A DNA stretch of 64,000 nt from Ancylobacter moscoviensis (GTDB lineage: Bacteria; Pseudomonadota; Alphaproteobacteria; Rhizobiales; Xanthobacteraceae), in assembly GCF_007559435.1 (NCBI RefSeq), contig NZ_VMBP01000001.1, positions 310,001-374,000 on the forward strand, given 5' to 3'. The notes under the pieces are model-generated. The model was not told where the DNA came from, searched no databases, and worked only from the letters and a program-made list of their open reading frames with translations. The number at the start of each line of letters is the position of its first letter. Position 1 is the stretch's first letter. The position numbers and the translations under genes were made by a program. Below, piece after piece: positions 45,690-53,143 of the stretch.

Positions 45690-45745
45690 ATATTTCAATT
45701 GACTATGACGTTTGTCAATATCGTTTTTCACGACTATCTGACAAA
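45690..45745 (-). promoter_or_regulatory. Promoter and SorC-type dyads ahead of the polyol operon
   Basis: On the minus strand TTGACA (plus 45713-45718) and AAATAT (plus 45690-45695) are 17 bases apart, 44 bases before the start at 45646. Two dyads overlap it: ATTGAC/GTCAAT at 45698-45703 and 45714-45719, and TTTGTCA/TGACAAA at 45711-45717 and 45739-45745. The tract is strikingly AT-rich against the surroundings. It is the likely binding region for the divergent SorC regulator. Confidence 0.6.
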
Positions 45746-45859
45746 TGCCGGAACGGTGCCGAAAGGCCGGAAATCCGTTAGAAGAAGCAGCAAGGAATCG
45801 CGACGCCGCCGTCACCCGCCGGGGGATGACGGCGCGGCGCGGCAAGCGAGGGGGCATAG

Positions 45860-46852
45860 ATGGGCGAGCCACATGAGACGCAGCTGCGCCGTCCGCGGCG
45901 CCAGCCCGCCGTGCCGGCGGAGTTCGGCCTCGATCCGGTCCTGTGGGCGGCGTGGCTCTATTACGAGGAAGGGCTGAAGCAGGACGACATCGCCGAAAAG
46001 CTGGGCGTCTCGCGCGCCTCGGTGTTCAACCTGCTGCAGCGCGCCCGCGACGAAGGCGTCGTCAACATCAAGATCGACCCCTCGCGCATGGAGCGGGTGA
46101 GCCTGGCGCGGGACATCGAGGCCGCCACCGGCATCGACGAATGCTTCATCATCCCCGACGAGGGTGCCGACGAGCCGCTGCACGACCGCATCGGCCGCTT
46201 CGGCGCGCGGCTGCTGGAACAACGCCTGACCGGCGAGGACGTGCTCGGCGTCGCCTGGGGCCGGACGGTCATGTCGCTGTCGAAGGCGCTGACGCCGCTG
46301 CATCTGCCCGGCGCCTCCATCGCGCAGGTCACCGGCAGCTCCATCGCCACCTACGACTTCTCGCCGGAGCTGTGCACCTCGAACATCGCGATCCGCGTCG
46401 GCGGGCGCTGCATCAACCTGCACGCGCCCGGCATCGTCTCCAGCGCGAAGATGAAGCAGCTCCTGATGGAGGAGCCGATCATCGAGCAACATTTCAAGCT
46501 GCTGCGCACCTGCACGCGGACGCTGTTCGGCGTCACCCATGTCGGCAGCGAGACGCTGCTCAAGGACAGCGGCTTCATGTCGGAGCCGATCCTCGCCGAG
46601 TACCAGCGGCGCGGCGCCATCGGCTTCGTCTCCGGCTACTTCTTCGACAGCCAGGGCAACCCGGTGCTGACCGAGATCGACGCCCGCCACATCGTCATGC
46701 CGCTGGAGGACTTCCTGAAGGTGCCGGAACGCATCTGCATCGGCGGCGGCATGGAGAAAGTCGAGGCGATCTCCGGCATGCTGAAGGGCGGCTACGCCAA
46801 CATCCTCGTGACCGACGCCGCGACCGCCGGCGCCGTGCTGAAGAGCTGCTGA
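45860..46852 (+). CDS. SorC/DeoR-type sugar-binding transcriptional regulator (EryD-like)
   Basis: This 330-residue regulator has a short N-terminal helix-turn-helix at about residues 38-62 (QDDIAEKLGVSRASVFNLL) and a SorC sugar-phosphate-binding domain covering about 75-325, with GVAWGRTV, CTSNIAIRVGG and the final CIGGGMEKVEAISGMLKGG. The protein class and length match EryD, the erythritol operon regulator. It is divergent from the polyol operon across a 213-bp region that contains nested dyads, so it most likely controls that operon with a phosphorylated polyol as effector. It is not obviously linked to the exporter gene that follows it. Confidence 0.9.
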   Translation: MGEPHETQLRRPRRQPAVPAEFGLDPVLWAAWLYYEEGLKQDDIAEKLGVSRASVFNLLQRARDEGVVNIKIDPSRMERVSLARDIEAATGIDECFIIPDEGADEPLHDRIGRFGARLLEQRLTGEDVLGVAWGRTVMSLSKALTPLHLPGASIAQVTGSSIATYDFSPELCTSNIAIRVGGRCINLHAPGIVSSAKMKQLLMEEPIIEQHFKLLRTCTRTLFGVTHVGSETLLKDSGFMSEPILAEYQRRGAIGFVSGYFFDSQGNPVLTEIDARHIVMPLEDFLKVPERICIGGGMEKVEAISGMLKGGYANILVTDAATAGAVLKSC

Positions 46853-47008
46853 AGCCGCGCCCGCGAACGGGCGGGATCGGGTGGCGAGCCCGCTCCGGAA
46901 CGGGGACCTTCCGTCGCGCACTGGCCCATTCCGGCCAGATCGGCTATCCAGCGGCCCCCGCCTCGCGGTGGGTCACAGGTGGCAGGGCAGGACGGAAGGA
47001 CGGCCGAC

Positions 47009-48529
47009 ATGGATACGGCAACGAGCCCGACCCGCCCGCCGCAGGCGACGCCCCGCGACTGGATCGCCCTCGCCGTCATCGCGCTGCCCTGCCTCGTCTA
47101 TGCGATGGACCTCACGGTGCTGAACCTCGCCGTTCCGCACCTCGCGCTCGATCTCGCGCCCTCGGCCTCGCAGTTGCTCTGGATCATCGACATCTACGGC
47201 TTCATGGTCGCCGGCACGCTGATGCTGATGGGCACGCTCGGCGACCGCGTCGGCCGCCGCAAGCTGCTGCTGATCGGCGCGGCCGCCTTCGCCTGCGCCT
47301 CCGTGCTGGCGGCGATGGCGCGCAGCGCCGAGCAGCTCATCCTCGCCCGTGCCCTGCTGGGTATTGCCGGGGCGACCCTCGCCCCCTCCACCCTCTCGCT
47401 GATCCGCAACATCTTCCTCGACCAGCGCCAGCGCACCTTCGCCATCGGCGTGTGGATCGCCTGCTTCTCCTCCGGCGCGACGCTCGGCCCGCTCGTGGGC
47501 GGGGTGATCCTCACCTATTTCGCCTGGGGCGCGGTGTTCCTCGCCGCCGTGCCGGTGATGATCGGCCTGCTCATCGCCGGGCCGCTGCTGCTGCCGGAGT
47601 TCCGCGACGAGAACGCCGGCCGGCTCGACATCGTCAGCGCGGTGCAGTCCATCGTTGCCTCGCTGGCGCTGATCTACGGCATGAAGCGCACCGCCGAGAG
47701 CGGCTTCGGCTGGGAGGCGGTGGCCGCCATCGCGCTCGGCCTCGCCGTCGGCGCCCTCTTCATCGGCCGGCAGAAGCGGCTGGCCGACCCGATGATCGAC
47801 CTTGGCCTGTTCCGCCACCCCGGCCTCGGCGCGGCGCTGGCGATCAATGTCACGGCGATGCTGGGCGCGATGGGCATCTTCGTCTTCATCTCGCAGTATC
47901 TCCAGCTCGTGCTCGGCATGAGCCCGATGGAAGCGGGGCTGTGGACCGCGCCTTCCGGCGTGTGCTTCGCCATCGGCTCCATGGCGACGCCGCAGCTGGT
48001 GCGGCGCTGGCGGCCGGTCGACGTGCTCTCCTGCGGGCTGGTGCTGGCCTCGCTCGGCTTCCTGCTGCTCACCCGGCTGGGGGAAAGCCAGTCGCTGCCG
48101 GTGCTGATGGGCGCGATCCTGATGATGTGCCTCGGCCTCTCGCCGGTCGGCACCATCACCACCGACCTGATGATGCGCATCGCCCCGGCGGAACGGGCGG
48201 GCGCCGCCTCGGCCATCTCCGAGACCAGCTTCGAGTTCGGCGGCGCGCTCGGCATCGCCGTGCTCGGCAGCCTGGTGGCGGCGAGCTACCGGGTGGCGAT
48301 GGCGGACGTCCCGCTGCCCGGCATTCCGCCCGAGATCCTCGCCCCCGCCCGGCGCACGCTCGACGCGGCGGCAATCGCCGCCGACAAGCTTCCCGAGGCG
48401 CTGGCCGCGCCCCTGCGGGAAGCGGCCCACGCCGCCTTCGCCCACGCGCTCGACCTCGCGGCGCTGGCCTGCGTGGGCGCGACGCTGCTCGCCCTGATCA
48501 TCGCCCGCACGCGCCTCAGCCGCTCCTGA
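47009..48529 (+). CDS. DHA2 family MFS drug exporter (EmrB/SmvA-like)
   Basis: This 506-residue inner-membrane protein has about 14 helices. The first helix block YAMDLTVLNLAVPHL is the DHA2 motif, and TLGDRVGRRKLLLIG is the conserved loop between helices 2 and 3. The order of helices and VARSLSEx-like central loop fit SmvA/methyl viologen exporters. The ATG at 47009 has a GGAAGGA RBS nine bases upstream; a GTG ten codons earlier is less likely. No adaptor is adjacent, so it probably works alone as a proton-driven exporter of cationic compounds. It stands 157 bases from the SorC gene, as an independent unit. Confidence 0.85.
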   Translation: MDTATSPTRPPQATPRDWIALAVIALPCLVYAMDLTVLNLAVPHLALDLAPSASQLLWIIDIYGFMVAGTLMLMGTLGDRVGRRKLLLIGAAAFACASVLAAMARSAEQLILARALLGIAGATLAPSTLSLIRNIFLDQRQRTFAIGVWIACFSSGATLGPLVGGVILTYFAWGAVFLAAVPVMIGLLIAGPLLLPEFRDENAGRLDIVSAVQSIVASLALIYGMKRTAESGFGWEAVAAIALGLAVGALFIGRQKRLADPMIDLGLFRHPGLGAALAINVTAMLGAMGIFVFISQYLQLVLGMSPMEAGLWTAPSGVCFAIGSMATPQLVRRWRPVDVLSCGLVLASLGFLLLTRLGESQSLPVLMGAILMMCLGLSPVGTITTDLMMRIAPAERAGAASAISETSFEFGGALGIAVLGSLVAASYRVAMADVPLPGIPPEILAPARRTLDAAAIAADKLPEALAAPLREAAHAAFAHALDLAALACVGATLLALIIARTRLSRS

Positions 48530-48810
48530 CGGAGCCGCGAACCACCGCTCCCCTCAAAATTACCGACAGCGCCGGGGCGCCCCCGGTGCCTCCCTGATCG
48601 TCTTTCGCAACCGCCCGCCCACGGGCGCGTTGAACCGCTTGGGCGGTGCATTCCCGCCATCGCGTTCGTTCTGGGTATACGGCGTGCCGGCGCCTCCGGT
48701 CAGCTGAGCGGGCAACCGCCTCGTTCCTCACATCCACGGAGGAGAGGCCGCTGCCGCGCGCCGCGTCGCACCGGCCTCTCCTCCGGCACAAACCGCAGGA
48801 GTTCGATCGC
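48530..48810. other. 281-bp intergenic region ahead of the peroxidase gene
   Basis: This gap between the exporter and the catalase-like gene has no supported coding frame. It should hold the peroxidase promoter, but I see no strong -35/-10 pair; an AGGAG RBS stands about nine bases before the ATG at 48811. Confidence 0.35.
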
Positions 48811-49962
48811 ATGAACGAACAGCAACCTCCCGGCGCGCGGTACCGGCTCTGGCCGCCGCACCCGCGCGCCCTCGCCGGCCTCGGGGCCACCGGTCTCGTG
48901 CTGGCCGGCGTCGCCGGCGCCTTCGCCTATACTGGCGGCTTTCTCTCGCCCGGAAAGCTCACCCAGTCGCGGTTCATCGACCGCTTCCAGGCGCTCAACG
49001 GCGTGCATCCCGGCTTCCGGCGCAACCATGCCAAGGGCGTCTGCGTCACCGGCAGCTTCGCCAGCAACGGCGCCGGCACCCGGCTGTCGCGCGCGGCGGT
49101 GTTCGCGCCCGGCAGCGTGCCGGTGATCGGCCGCTTCGCCGTCGGCATCGGCAAGCCTTTCATGCCGGACAACGAGACGGAGGTGCGCAGCCTCGCGCTC
49201 AGCTTCCGCCCCGCCGGCGGCGAGGAATGGCGCACCGGCATCAACGACATTCCCGCCTTCCCCGTGCGCACGCCGGAAGCCTTCTACGAGCTGATGGGTG
49301 CCTCCGCTGCCGATCCGGCGACCGGCAAGCCGGATCCGGCCCGCATGCAGGCCTTCCTCGCCGCGCACCCGGAAAGCGCCCACGCCCTCGGCCTCATCCG
49401 CGCGCGGCCGTTCTCCACCGGCTTCGCCAATGCCAGCTACAATAGTCTCGACGCCTTCCGCTTCGTGAATGCGGGGGGCATCTCGACGCCGGTGCGCTGG
49501 ACCCTGGCGGCGGTGGACCCCTATGTCGCCCAGACCCCGGCGCCGGATGCGCCGCGCGACCCGAACTACCTGTTCGACGCGCTCATCGCCCGCATGCAGC
49601 AGGCGCCGCTGCAGTACCGGCTCGTCGTCACCATCGGCCGGCCGGGCGACCCGACCAACGATGCCACCCAGCCCTGGCCGGCGGATCGCGAGCGAGTGGA
49701 AGTCGGCACCCTCACCCTCGACCATGTCGAGGCCGAAGGACCCGGCAATTGCCGCGACATCAACTACGACCCTCTGGTGCTGCCGGACGGTATCGCGCCG
49801 TCCGACGACCCGCTGCTGAGCGCCCGCTCGGCCGCCTATTCCGTCTCCTTCACCCGCCGGGCTGGCGAAGAGAAGACGCCGAGCCAGGTACAGGTCCCCG
49901 AGACGCAAACGCCCAGCGCGCAAGCCCCCGTCACACCCTCCGACACCGGAAAAGGAAGCTGA
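48811..49962 (+). CDS. Membrane-anchored catalase-related peroxidase
   Basis: This 383-residue haemoprotein is a mini-catalase of the catalase-related peroxidase group. A hydrophobic segment at about residues 19-41 anchors it or serves as an uncleaved export signal, placing the enzyme in the periplasm. H73 in RRNHAKGVC is the distal histidine, SYNSLDAFRFVN holds the conserved asparagine region, and R339/Y343 in ARSAAYSVSF fit the proximal haem ligand. The C-terminal 40 residues are Gln/Pro/Thr-rich. It would reduce peroxides with an electron donor rather than dismutate hydrogen peroxide fast. The next gene, a cytochrome b561 two bases later, is the obvious donor candidate. Confidence 0.88.
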   Translation: MNEQQPPGARYRLWPPHPRALAGLGATGLVLAGVAGAFAYTGGFLSPGKLTQSRFIDRFQALNGVHPGFRRNHAKGVCVTGSFASNGAGTRLSRAAVFAPGSVPVIGRFAVGIGKPFMPDNETEVRSLALSFRPAGGEEWRTGINDIPAFPVRTPEAFYELMGASAADPATGKPDPARMQAFLAAHPESAHALGLIRARPFSTGFANASYNSLDAFRFVNAGGISTPVRWTLAAVDPYVAQTPAPDAPRDPNYLFDALIARMQQAPLQYRLVVTIGRPGDPTNDATQPWPADRERVEVGTLTLDHVEAEGPGNCRDINYDPLVLPDGIAPSDDPLLSARSAAYSVSFTRRAGEEKTPSQVQVPETQTPSAQAPVTPSDTGKGS

Positions 49963-49964
49963 CC

Positions 49965-50504
49965 ATGACCGCACAGCGCTTCCCCGCCTTCTCCCGCCTG
50001 CTGCACTGGCTCATGGCGGCGATGATCCTCGCCATGCTGTTCATCGGCATCGGCATGGTCGCCTCGCTGGCCGATTATCACTGGCTGCTGTCGATCCACC
50101 GCCCGCTCGGCGTCGCCATACTGGTGCTGGTCGCGGTGCGGCTGGTGAACCGGCAGATCAACCCGCCGCCGCCCCTGCCGGCGGACATGCCGGCGCATCT
50201 GCGCATCGCCGCGCATGCTTCGCACGGGCTTCTCTACGCGCTGATGTTCGCCGTGCCGCTGGTCGGCTGGGCGATGCTGTCCGCGGCGCGCTACCCGATC
50301 GTGCTCTACGGCGCGTGGCAGCTGCCGCCGATCCTGCCGCAGAACGACATGTTCTATGCGTGGCTCCGCAGCGCCCACACCGTGCTGGCGCTGGCCTTGT
50401 TCGCCGTCTTCCTGGCGCATCTCGCCGCCGCGCTCACCCACGCTTTCGTCTTTCGCGACGGCGTGTTCCAGAGCATGGCCTCGGTGCGCAGGGCCAAGGC
50501 GTGA
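49965..50504 (+). CDS. Cytochrome b561 (prokaryotic, YodB/CybB type)
   Basis: This 179-residue inner-membrane protein has four helices and haem-ligand histidines at H14 (LLHWLM), H45 (IHRPLG), H84/H87 (HASHG), H138 and H152. The family moves electrons across the membrane between quinol and periplasmic acceptors such as superoxide or peroxidases. The ATG lies two bases after the stop of the catalase-like gene, so they are one transcriptional unit. A strong hairpin follows the stop after about 70 bases. Physical coupling to the peroxidase is inferred from the repeated pairing of these families. Confidence 0.9.
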   Translation: MTAQRFPAFSRLLHWLMAAMILAMLFIGIGMVASLADYHWLLSIHRPLGVAILVLVAVRLVNRQINPPPPLPADMPAHLRIAAHASHGLLYALMFAVPLVGWAMLSAARYPIVLYGAWQLPPILPQNDMFYAWLRSAHTVLALALFAVFLAHLAAALTHAFVFRDGVFQSMASVRRAKA

Positions 50505-50576
50505 CGCTCCCCCGGGTGGCTTGGCCACCCGGGCTTCCCGGCCAATCCCTCCTGCCATTGACGGCTCGGCCAAAAA

Positions 50577-50604
50577 AAACCCCGGCTCGCGAGAGCCGGG
50601 GTTT
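50577..50604. terminator. Bidirectional intrinsic terminator between cytochrome b561 and araC
   Basis: Twelve-base arms at 50577-50588 and 50593-50604 (core CCCCGGCTC/GAGCCGGGG) enclose a GCGA tetraloop. An eight-A run starts at 50572 on the plus strand, which is a U-run for minus-strand transcripts, so it ends the araC message well. On the plus strand only a short TTT follows, a weaker stop for the peroxidase unit. Confidence 0.85.
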
Positions 50605-50689
50605 GAGGAAGGCTTCCGGGGACGAAGCCTCAGGGGAAGTGGAGAGGGGCAGACACGGAACGGGGTTCGCCTGACGCGATGCGCGCGGC

Positions 50690-51562
50690 TCAGTTGCGAA
50701 CGCGGTTGGCGCAGCGCCACTGATAGGGGGTGTCGCCGACGAAGCGGCGGAACACGGTAGTGAAGTGGGCCTGGGTCTGGAAGCCGACCGCGAGGGCGAT
50801 CTCCACCAGCGGATCACGGGTCTCCAGCAGCATCTCCTGGGCCCGCTCGATGCGCCGGCGCAGCAGATATTCGTGCGGGCGCATGCCGGTGGCGACACGG
50901 AACTGGGCGGCGAAGTGCATGCGGCTCAGGCCCGCGGCGGTGGCCATGCCGGCCAGCGTGATGGCCTCTCCGAGGTTCTCCTCGACATAAGCGGCCACGC
51001 GCTTGAAGCGCCACTTGGGCAAGCCGGACTTGGGACGGCGCGGCGCGGAGGCCGGATCCTCGGCGGGCGAGGTCTCGATCGGCTCGATCGACGGACGGAA
51101 TGCGCGGTCGTCGCAGTCCGGCTCGGTCTTGGCGAAGCCGGGAACGCTCAGCAGCCGGGTGACGATGGCGAGGCGCAGCGCGTCGGCATAGAGCCCGCCG
51201 AACTCCCGCCCGTCGTGCTCGGCCGCTTCCAGCGCCTGCGAAAGGCGGCTGACGACCGGATCGGCGGCATTGGCGACCGTGCTTCCGGCAAGGACGCCGG
51301 CGCAGCGGCGCACATCCTCCGGCGCGACCTCGAGGCGGATCGTCTCGCCGCTCTGGTCGAGCGCATCGGCGCCGCCGACCGGCGAGGAAATGGCGACCAC
51401 CACGCCCATATGGCCGAGGCGAACCGAAAAACCGTCATCCGGCAGGCCGGCGGAGCGGGGCACGGCCGGCGCGGGGACCGGAGCGAAGGGATAGGAGGCA
51501 AGCGGCGCATCGGCGCGGGCCGACCGGAAGCTGCCGGAGAAGGGCGAGACGTGGATCGACAT
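50690..51562 (-). CDS. AraC family transcriptional regulator
   Basis: This 290-residue regulator ends in an AraC-type double helix-turn-helix at about residues 190-290: ITLAGMATAAGLSRMHFAAQFR followed by EIALAVGFQTQAHFTTVFRRFVG in two pieces, the standard HTH_18 pattern. The N-terminal 170 residues lack a clear cupin but fit the short sensor region of this group, with acidic and proline-rich linker SIEPIETSPAEDPASAPRR. A GGAG motif nine bases upstream supports the ATG at 51562. It is divergent from the RND efflux operon over a 410-bp region with a 14-bp palindrome, so it probably controls that pump. It may also answer to peroxide stress near its other side, which is less likely because the terminator separates them. 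Confidence 0.88.
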   Translation of the reverse strand: MSIHVSPFSGSFRSARADAPLASYPFAPVPAPAVPRSAGLPDDGFSVRLGHMGVVVAISSPVGGADALDQSGETIRLEVAPEDVRRCAGVLAGSTVANAADPVVSRLSQALEAAEHDGREFGGLYADALRLAIVTRLLSVPGFAKTEPDCDDRAFRPSIEPIETSPAEDPASAPRRPKSGLPKWRFKRVAAYVEENLGEAITLAGMATAAGLSRMHFAAQFRVATGMRPHEYLLRRRIERAQEMLLETRDPLVEIALAVGFQTQAHFTTVFRRFVGDTPYQWRCANRVRN

Positions 51563-51972
51563 GGCTTGGACTCCGTGGTCCTCGAATTGGGAGGAAGCCG
51601 CTGGAAGCCCCGTGGGCGGTGGTCGTCGGCCCGAATACTTGCCTCGGCAACACCAGGTCTTGCCGGGGTAAATACCGCGCTGACCTCCTCTGTCGCTCGG
51701 TGCGTCCAGAACATCGGCTGGCGATGAGGACAGAGTATCGGCCGGGCGCAATCTCTCCATTCTACCAGGGTTTGCACCCGTATCTGATGAGTTTGCCCGT
51801 CTCATACCTAGGTATGGCGGCACGCCGGAAAGCGGTTGCCGGAAGCCCCGGCCGGCGCTTCGGCAAGCCTTGCGGCGATCGCGAAAGACCGCCGACGCGA
51901 CGCGGCGCAAGGTACGGGCCGTCCGCCACCGCAGCCCTGCCGCTGGCGGCCCCTTGCTCGAGGGCACAGGTC
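51563..51972. promoter_or_regulatory. 410-bp divergent control region with a 14-bp palindrome
   Basis: This is the longest non-coding stretch of the window. It separates the AraC gene from the RND adaptor gene. CATACCTAGGTATG at 51803-51816 is a perfect 14-bp palindrome, a strong operator candidate. CTTGCC/GGCAA repeats lie near 51648-51664. I see no convincing protein gene, since the open frames here continue as shadows of neighbours. Confidence 0.55.
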
Positions 51973-53139
51973 ATGCCGGAACACACCAGCGCGCCCGGAC
52001 CGGCGTATCCCAGATCAACGCTGCGCCACGCTTCGCTGCTGATTCTCGTCCTCACCCTTGCGGGGGCCGGCTATCAGGTCTGGCGCCATACCGATGCGCC
52101 TGCGCCCGCCGCCGCCGCGCCGCCGGCCGTGCCGGTCGAGGTGGCGCCGGCCGCCCGTGCCGACGTTCCCGTCCATCTCACCGGCATCGGCACGGTGGAG
52201 CCCTACAACACTGTGACCGTGCGCTCGCGCGTCGACGGCGAGTTGCAGCAGGTGCTGTTCCAGGAGGGACAGGACATCAGGAAGGGCGCGCTGCTCGCGG
52301 TCATCGACCCCCGCGTCTTCCAGGCGGCGCTCGAACAGGCGAAGGCCAAGCTGGCGCAGGACGAGGCCTCGCTGGCGAATGCCAGGCTCAATCTCGGCCG
52401 CGACACCCGGCTCGGCAAGGACGAATTCGCCAGCCAGCAGATGATCGACAACGAGAGCAGCGCCGTCGACCAGCTCACCGCGCAGATCGCCCAGGACAAG
52501 GCGATGATCGATTCGGCGGCGACGCAGCTCTCCTACACCTCGATCACCGCGCCGATCGACGGCCGTGCCGGACTGCGCCTCGTCGATCAGGGCAACATCG
52601 TCCATGCGGGCGACCCGAACGGTCTCGTCGTCATCAACCAGATCCATCCGATCAGCGTGATCTCGACGCTGCCCCAGCGCGACGTGCCCGCCATCCGCGC
52701 CGCCCTCGACCACGGCAAGGTGGAGGCGCAGGCGCTCTCGCGCGACGACGGCTCGGTGCTGGACATCGGCACGGTCGAGCTGATCGACAACCAGATCGAC
52801 CCGCAAAGCGGCACGCTGCGCGTGAAATCGAACTTCCCCAATGCGAGCGACCGGCTGTGGCCCGGCCAGTTCGTCGACGTCGAAGTGCGCGTGAGCACGC
52901 TCGCCGGCGCGGTGACGGTGCCCTCCGATGCCATCCAGCGCGGCCCCGACGGCGACTACGTCTTCGTCGTCGGCCCGGACGACATGGTGGCGCAGATGCC
53001 GGTGAAGGTCGGCCAGATCGCCGACGAGATCGCCGTCATCGAGAGCGGGCTCGCGCCGGGCGCGCGCGTGGTGACGCATGGCCAGTACCGCCTCGCGCCG
53101 GGCACGCGGGTCTCGGTCGGAACCGGCGCGGAAGGCTAG
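51973..53139 (+). CDS. RND efflux pump periplasmic adaptor (MdtA-like membrane fusion protein)
   Basis: This 388-residue protein has an N-terminal anchor helix (LLILVLTLAGAGYQVW near residues 22-37) and then the HlyD/MFP layout. The barrel-sandwich segment TVRSRVDGELQQVLFQEGQ begins near 78, the alpha-helical hairpin covers about 115-175, and the barrel domain has QIHPISVISTLPQ. The start ATG at 51973 has only a weak RBS, and the open frame upstream is unrelated non-coding DNA. Its last codons are four bases from the RND transporter gene. It bridges the inner-membrane pump to an outer-membrane channel that is not encoded here. Confidence 0.9.
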   Translation: MPEHTSAPGPAYPRSTLRHASLLILVLTLAGAGYQVWRHTDAPAPAAAAPPAVPVEVAPAARADVPVHLTGIGTVEPYNTVTVRSRVDGELQQVLFQEGQDIRKGALLAVIDPRVFQAALEQAKAKLAQDEASLANARLNLGRDTRLGKDEFASQQMIDNESSAVDQLTAQIAQDKAMIDSAATQLSYTSITAPIDGRAGLRLVDQGNIVHAGDPNGLVVINQIHPISVISTLPQRDVPAIRAALDHGKVEAQALSRDDGSVLDIGTVELIDNQIDPQSGTLRVKSNFPNASDRLWPGQFVDVEVRVSTLAGAVTVPSDAIQRGPDGDYVFVVGPDDMVAQMPVKVGQIADEIAVIESGLAPGARVVTHGQYRLAPGTRVSVGTGAEG

Positions 53140-53143
53140 GCTC

